From positions 1 to 9,134 of the forward strand of contig NZ_SPQM01000164.1 of the NCBI RefSeq assembly GCF_004570345.1: a stretch of DNA of 9,134 nt, given 5' to 3'. The DNA comes from Blastococcus sp. CT_GayMR20. Its GTDB lineage: Bacteria > Actinomycetota > Actinomycetes > Mycobacteriales > Geodermatophilaceae. Of the stretch, positions 5,616 to 9,134 are shown piece by piece; within the stretch, counting starts at the first letter, position 1; each line of letters opens with the position of its first letter. The notes under the pieces are model-generated. The model ran no database searches. It saw nothing but the letters and a program-made list of their open reading frames with translations, and was not told the DNA's origin. The position numbers were made by a program, and so were the translations under genes.

Positions 5616-7391
5616 GTGGCCCGCCGCCGAGACGCCGTCGTCCGGCGGGGTTTCCGACACATCGGACGGGCGATCACCGAGCAGCCGGGGATGTTCACCC
5701 TCGCCGTCCTCGCCAGCAGCCTGTACGGCGCGATGACCGTGGCGAGCGCCTGGGTGATCGGCGAGGTCACCGACCGCGTGCTGCTGCCGTCGTTCGCCGA
5801 CGGGGTCACCACCGCGTCGGCGCTGGCGCTCGCGTCGGCCGCGATCATCGGCGTCGCGCTGCTCAAGATCGTCGGCATCCTCGGCCGCCGGCTCTTCGCC
5901 GGCATCATGAGCTACCGACTGCAGGCCGACTACCGGCGGCGCGTCACCCGGCAGTACCTCCGCCTGCCGCTGTCCTGGCATCAGCGCCACCCGACCGGTC
6001 AGCTGCTGTCCAACGCGAACTCCGACGTCGAGGCCTCCTGGTTCTTCGTCGCACCGCTGCCCTTCGCCTGCGGGGCGATCGTGATGATCGCGATCACCGT
6101 GGTCGCGCTCTTCCTCATCGACCCGCTGATCGCCCTCGTCGGGCTGGTCGTCTTCCCGCTGGTCTTCGCGGTCAACGTCGTCTACTCGCAGGTGATGAGC
6201 CCGCGCATGCAGCGCGCCCAGCAGCTGCGTGCCGAGGTCAGCGAGATCGCCCACGAGAGCTTCGACGCCGCCCTGGTCGTGAAGACCCTCGGCCGCGAGG
6301 CGTCGGAGACCGAGCGGTTCGGCGCGCGCGCCGAGGAACTCCGCGACGGGCTGGTGGCCGTCGGCCGCGTGCGCGGACTCTTCGACCCGCTCATGGAGGC
6401 GCTGCCCAACCTGGGCACCCTCGCCGTCCTCCTGATCGGGGCCGGCCGGGTCGCCGACGGCAGCACGGACGCCGGCAGCCTCGTCTCGATCGCCTACCTC
6501 TTCATGCTGCTCGCGCTGCCCATCCGCGCCATCGGCTGGGTGCTCGCCGACCTGCCGCGCGCGCTGGCCGGCTTCGACCGCGTCACCCCGGTGCTCGACG
6601 CCACCGGGGAGACGCCGTACGGCCCGGACGGCGCGGCGGCGGGGACCGGCGGCGCGGCGGTGGACCTCACCGATGTCGGCTTCACCTTCGCCGGCGGGGA
6701 ACGCCCGACGCTCTCCGGCATCACCTTCGACGTCGCCGCCGGCAGCACCGTGGCCGTGGTCGGCCCCACCGGATCGGGCAAGTCGACGCTCGCCGGCCTC
6801 CTGGTGCGACTGGTCGACCCCAGCGACGGCTCCGTCGTGCTCGACGGCGTCGACCTGCGGCGGCTGCGCGAGGGCGAGGTCAGCTCCCAGGCGGCGTTCG
6901 TCGCGCAGGGCACCTTTCTCTTCGACGACAGCGTGCGGGGCAACGTCACCCTCGACGACCCGTTCAGCGACGACGAGGTCTGGGCGGCGCTGCGGGTGGC
7001 CGCCGCGGACCGGTTCGTCGCCGACCTGCCCGACGGCCTCGACACGAGGGTCGGCGAGCGGGGCGCGACCCTGTCCGGCGGGCAGCGGCAACGGCTGGCG
7101 CTCGCACGTGCTGTCGTCCGCCGGCCCCGGCTGCTCGTCCTGGACGACGCCACGAGCGCCGTCGACCCCAGCGTGGAGGCCCGCATCCTCGACGCGCTCC
7201 GCTCCAGCGACACCCCGACCACGGTCGTCGTCGTGGCCTACCGCCAGGCGACGATCTCGCTGGCCGACGAGGTCGTGTGGCTCGAGCAGGGCCGGGTGCT
7301 CGCCCGCGGCACGCACCAGCAGCTGCTCGCCGACGTCCCCGCCTACGCCGCCCTCGTGCGGGCCTACTCGCAGACGGAGGTGGCGGCGTGA
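5616..7391 (+). CDS. ABC exporter half-transporter, membrane domain plus degenerate ATPase domain (subunit 1)
   Basis: The protein has 591 residues, with an exporter-type membrane domain followed by a nucleotide-binding domain. Six hydrophobic segments lie at about 27-50, 66-95, 142-170, 170-193, 265-285 and 290-315. ATPase motifs are Walker A GPTGSGKST (383-391, Lys389), Q-loop Gln431 in FVAQGTFLF, canonical signature LSGGQRQRLALARA (486-499) and Walker B LLVLDDATSAVD. Two catalytic residues are altered: the general-base Glu is Asp511 (LDD), and the switch His is Tyr542 (VAYRQAT). Its own Walker site is therefore probably the degenerate, slowly hydrolysing one, while its signature completes the partner's active site. 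The stop overlaps the second gene (GTGA), so the two are co-translated and very likely form a heterodimer in the cell membrane. The substrate cannot be told from the sequence; relatives export drugs, lipids or peptides. Confidence 0.93.
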   Translation: MARRRDAVVRRGFRHIGRAITEQPGMFTLAVLASSLYGAMTVASAWVIGEVTDRVLLPSFADGVTTASALALASAAIIGVALLKIVGILGRRLFAGIMSYRLQADYRRRVTRQYLRLPLSWHQRHPTGQLLSNANSDVEASWFFVAPLPFACGAIVMIAITVVALFLIDPLIALVGLVVFPLVFAVNVVYSQVMSPRMQRAQQLRAEVSEIAHESFDAALVVKTLGREASETERFGARAEELRDGLVAVGRVRGLFDPLMEALPNLGTLAVLLIGAGRVADGSTDAGSLVSIAYLFMLLALPIRAIGWVLADLPRALAGFDRVTPVLDATGETPYGPDGAAAGTGGAAVDLTDVGFTFAGGERPTLSGITFDVAAGSTVAVVGPTGSGKSTLAGLLVRLVDPSDGSVVLDGVDLRRLREGEVSSQAAFVAQGTFLFDDSVRGNVTLDDPFSDDEVWAALRVAAADRFVADLPDGLDTRVGERGATLSGGQRQRLALARAVVRRPRLLVLDDATSAVDPSVEARILDALRSSDTPTTVVVVAYRQATISLADEVVWLEQGRVLARGTHQQLLADVPAYAALVRAYSQTEVAA

Positions 7392-9134
7392 CCGCGACCG
7401 CCGACGAGCGAGTCGTCCTCCCCGCCGACCGCCGCACGGAAGGCACCTTCGCCACCCTGCGGCGCGGCCTGCGGATGATGCCGGAGTTCCGCAGGGGCCT
7501 GCCGATCACCTTCGCGCTCGCCCTCGTGGCGACGGCCGGCCGCGTCGTCGTGCCCATCGCCGTCCAGCAGGTCATCGACAGGGGGCTGGCCGCCGGTGAT
7601 CCCGACCTCGGGCTGATCACACAGCTCGTGCTGCTCTGCGCGCTCGTCGTCCTGATCACCGCGGTCGCGATCTACCGGATGAACGTGCGGCTGTTCCGCA
7701 CCACCGAGACCGCCCTGGCCGGCCTGCGGGTCCGCGCCTTCCGCCACGTCCACGACCTGTCGGTCCTGCACCAGCAGGGCGAGCGCCGCGGCTCCCTGGT
7801 CTCCCGGGTCACCAGCGACGTCGACCAGCTCTCGGTGTTCATGCAGTGGGGGGGCGTCCTCGGGCTGGTCAGCGTCGGCCAGCTGGTCGTGGCCACCGTC
7901 GTCATGGCCGTCTACAGCTGGCAGCTCACGCTGCTGGTGCTGGCCTGCTTCATCCCGCTGGCCGTCGCCGTCCGCTGGTTCGCCAAGCGCCTGGCCGACG
8001 CCTACGGCGTCGTCCGCGAGCGGGTGGGCGACGTCCTCGGGGCCGTGGCCGAGTCCGTCGTCGGCGCTCCGACGGTGCGCGCCTACGGCGTCGGCTCCCG
8101 GACGGCGAACCGCATCGACGGCGCCATCGACCGGCACTACCGCGCCTCGGTCGACGCCCAGAAGGTCACCGCCGCGGTGTTCGTCAGCGGCGAGTTCGTC
8201 GCCGCGCTGGCGAACGCGGCCGTCGTGGTCGTCGGCGTCCTGCTCGGCGTCGCCGGGGAGATCTCGGCCGGCACCCTCGTCGCCTTCCTGTTCCTGGTCA
8301 CCCTGTTCGTCGCACCGGTGCAGACCGCGAGCGAGGTGCTCAACGAGGCGCAGAACGCCGTCGCCGGCTTCCGCCGCGTGCTCGACGTGATCGACACCGA
8401 GCCCGACGTCCGCGACCCGGCGCTGGCCGACCCGGACAGGGTCCGCGACCTGCCGCTCGGCCCGCTCGGCGTGCGGTTCGACTCGGTGTCCTTCCGGTAC
8501 GCGCCCGGCGCCCGGCCGGCCCTCGACGACGTCGACCTCACCATCGAGCCGCGGCAGCGGGTCGCGATCGTCGGCGAGACGGGGTCGGGGAAGACGACGT
8601 TCGCCAAGCTGGTGACCCGGCTGATGGACCCGGTCGGCGGACGCGTGCTGCTCGGCAACGACCGCGACGGCTGGGTTCCCCTGGACGAGGTCGCCTTCGC
8701 GTCGCTGCGCTCGCGCGTGGTGATGGTGCCGCAGGACGGCTTCCTGTTCGACGCCACGATCGCCGAGAACGTGCGCTACGGCCGGCCGGGGATGACCGAC
8801 GCCCAGGTGGCCGTGGCCTTCGAGGAACTGGGTCTCGGCACCTGGCTGGAGGGGCTGGCCGCCGGGGTCGCGACGCCGGTCGGGCAGCGCGGCGAGTCCC
8901 TGTCGGCGGGGGAGCGGCAGCTGGTGGCGGTCGCCCGCGCCTACGTCGCCGACCCCGACCTGCTGGTTCTCGACGAGGCCACCAGCGCGGTCGACCCCGC
9001 GACCGAGCGACGGCTGACCCGGGCCCTGGACACGCTCACGAACGGCCGGACGACGCTGACCATCGCCCACCGGCTCTCCACGGCCGAGCGCGCCGACGAG
9101 GTGCTGGTCGTGGACGCCGGGAAGGTCGTCCAGC
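7388..9134 (+). CDS. ABC exporter half-transporter, membrane domain plus catalytic ATPase domain (subunit 2, 3' end outside window)
   Basis: The GTG at 7388 overlaps the stop of subunit 1. CGGAGG at 7375-7380, seven bases upstream, is a good ribosome binding site. 582 codons are present before the window ends, at VVDAGKVVQ just after the switch region, so probably only some tens of residues are missing. Hydrophobic segments lie at about 36-60, 74-98, 150-178, 180-198, 262-290 and 297-318. ATPase motifs are Walker A GETGSGKTT (396-404, Lys402), VPQDGFLF (Q-loop), Walker B LLVLDEATSAVD with intact Glu530, and switch His561 in IAHRLST. The signature is non-canonical: LSAGERQL (505-512) instead of LSGGQ. 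The retained Glu and His with an altered signature are the exact complement of subunit 1, as in heterodimeric exporters of the TM287/288 and BmrCD type. Confidence 0.94.
   Translation, partial: MTATADERVVLPADRRTEGTFATLRRGLRMMPEFRRGLPITFALALVATAGRVVVPIAVQQVIDRGLAAGDPDLGLITQLVLLCALVVLITAVAIYRMNVRLFRTTETALAGLRVRAFRHVHDLSVLHQQGERRGSLVSRVTSDVDQLSVFMQWGGVLGLVSVGQLVVATVVMAVYSWQLTLLVLACFIPLAVAVRWFAKRLADAYGVVRERVGDVLGAVAESVVGAPTVRAYGVGSRTANRIDGAIDRHYRASVDAQKVTAAVFVSGEFVAALANAAVVVVGVLLGVAGEISAGTLVAFLFLVTLFVAPVQTASEVLNEAQNAVAGFRRVLDVIDTEPDVRDPALADPDRVRDLPLGPLGVRFDSVSFRYAPGARPALDDVDLTIEPRQRVAIVGETGSGKTTFAKLVTRLMDPVGGRVLLGNDRDGWVPLDEVAFASLRSRVVMVPQDGFLFDATIAENVRYGRPGMTDAQVAVAFEELGLGTWLEGLAAGVATPVGQRGESLSAGERQLVAVARAYVADPDLLVLDEATSAVDPATERRLTRALDTLTNGRTTLTIAHRLSTAERADEVLVVDAGKVVQ

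Noticed and set aside
4800..7316. 838-codon open frame on the minus strand
   Set aside because: It is the antisense of the first ABC gene and of parts of TIGR03085. Composition is biased to Arg, Gly, Asp, Gln and His, with no domain motifs; long antisense frames are expected at this GC content.
7364..9070. 568-codon open frame on the minus strand
   Set aside because: It is antisense to the second ABC gene, which has full ATPase motifs. The minus frame is low-complexity and His/Asp/Gln-rich, typical of a shadow.
1..9134. CRISPR arrays, tRNA/rRNA genes, insertion sequences, phage or toxin-antitoxin genes
   Set aside because: No regularly spaced repeats, cloverleaf-like segments, transposase or integrase motifs, or small paired genes were seen on either strand.

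Overview
This is a GC-rich (clearly above 70%) actinobacterial window. The codon bias (G or C at third positions), GTG starts, 4-base stop/start overlaps, a PriA-type HisA, a mycothiol-associated TIGR03085 protein and a candidate leaderless promoter all fit. The protein sequences look most like Geodermatophilaceae (Blastococcus, Modestobacter, Geodermatophilus), but that family placement is recollection, not a search result.

Layout. (1) 3-1373 (+) is one open frame. It starts inside a Ppx/GppA phosphatase and, after about 36 codons, becomes the multi-pass membrane C-terminal half of what is probably an M28-type membrane peptidase. (2) 1378-2442 (-) is an intact membrane-anchored molybdopterin oxidoreductase. 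Directly upstream of it, on the same strand, is the last 67 codons of a nitroreductase. (3) The nitroreductase fragment abuts, head to head at a GTCGAC palindrome, a priA/hisA gene that has lost its first dozen or so codons, including the first catalytic aspartate. (4) priA, a RidA-like gene and hisF follow as a tightly coupled histidine cluster with GTGA and ATGA overlaps. (5) On the minus strand, the last ~118 codons of a beta-lactamase-family serine hydrolase converge with and overlap hisF. They are followed by a TIGR03085 (DinB/mycothiol-dependent isomerase-like) gene. (6) A 97-base divergent intergenic region carries a small AT-rich palindrome and plausible promoters. (7) Two overlapping half-transporter genes encode an ABC exporter pair; the second runs off the right edge.

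How the genes work together. PriA and HisF catalyse consecutive steps of histidine synthesis, and the RidA-like protein is translationally coupled between them. The usual partners hisH/hisB (upstream) and hisI (downstream) are not in the window. The ABC pair has complementary degenerate ATPase motifs, as expected for a heterodimeric exporter with one consensus and one degenerate ATP site.

The strongest unexplained signal is structural. Three gene breaks occur in the first 5 kb (about 111-165, 2657-2662 and 4903-4912). At the first two, two unrelated genes are both cut at the same place. At the third, the serine hydrolase is cut and its neighbour may be complete. This suggests repeated deletion or rearrangement, or assembly chimerism. 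I see no RNA gene, insertion sequence, CRISPR array, phage gene or clearly novel defence system.
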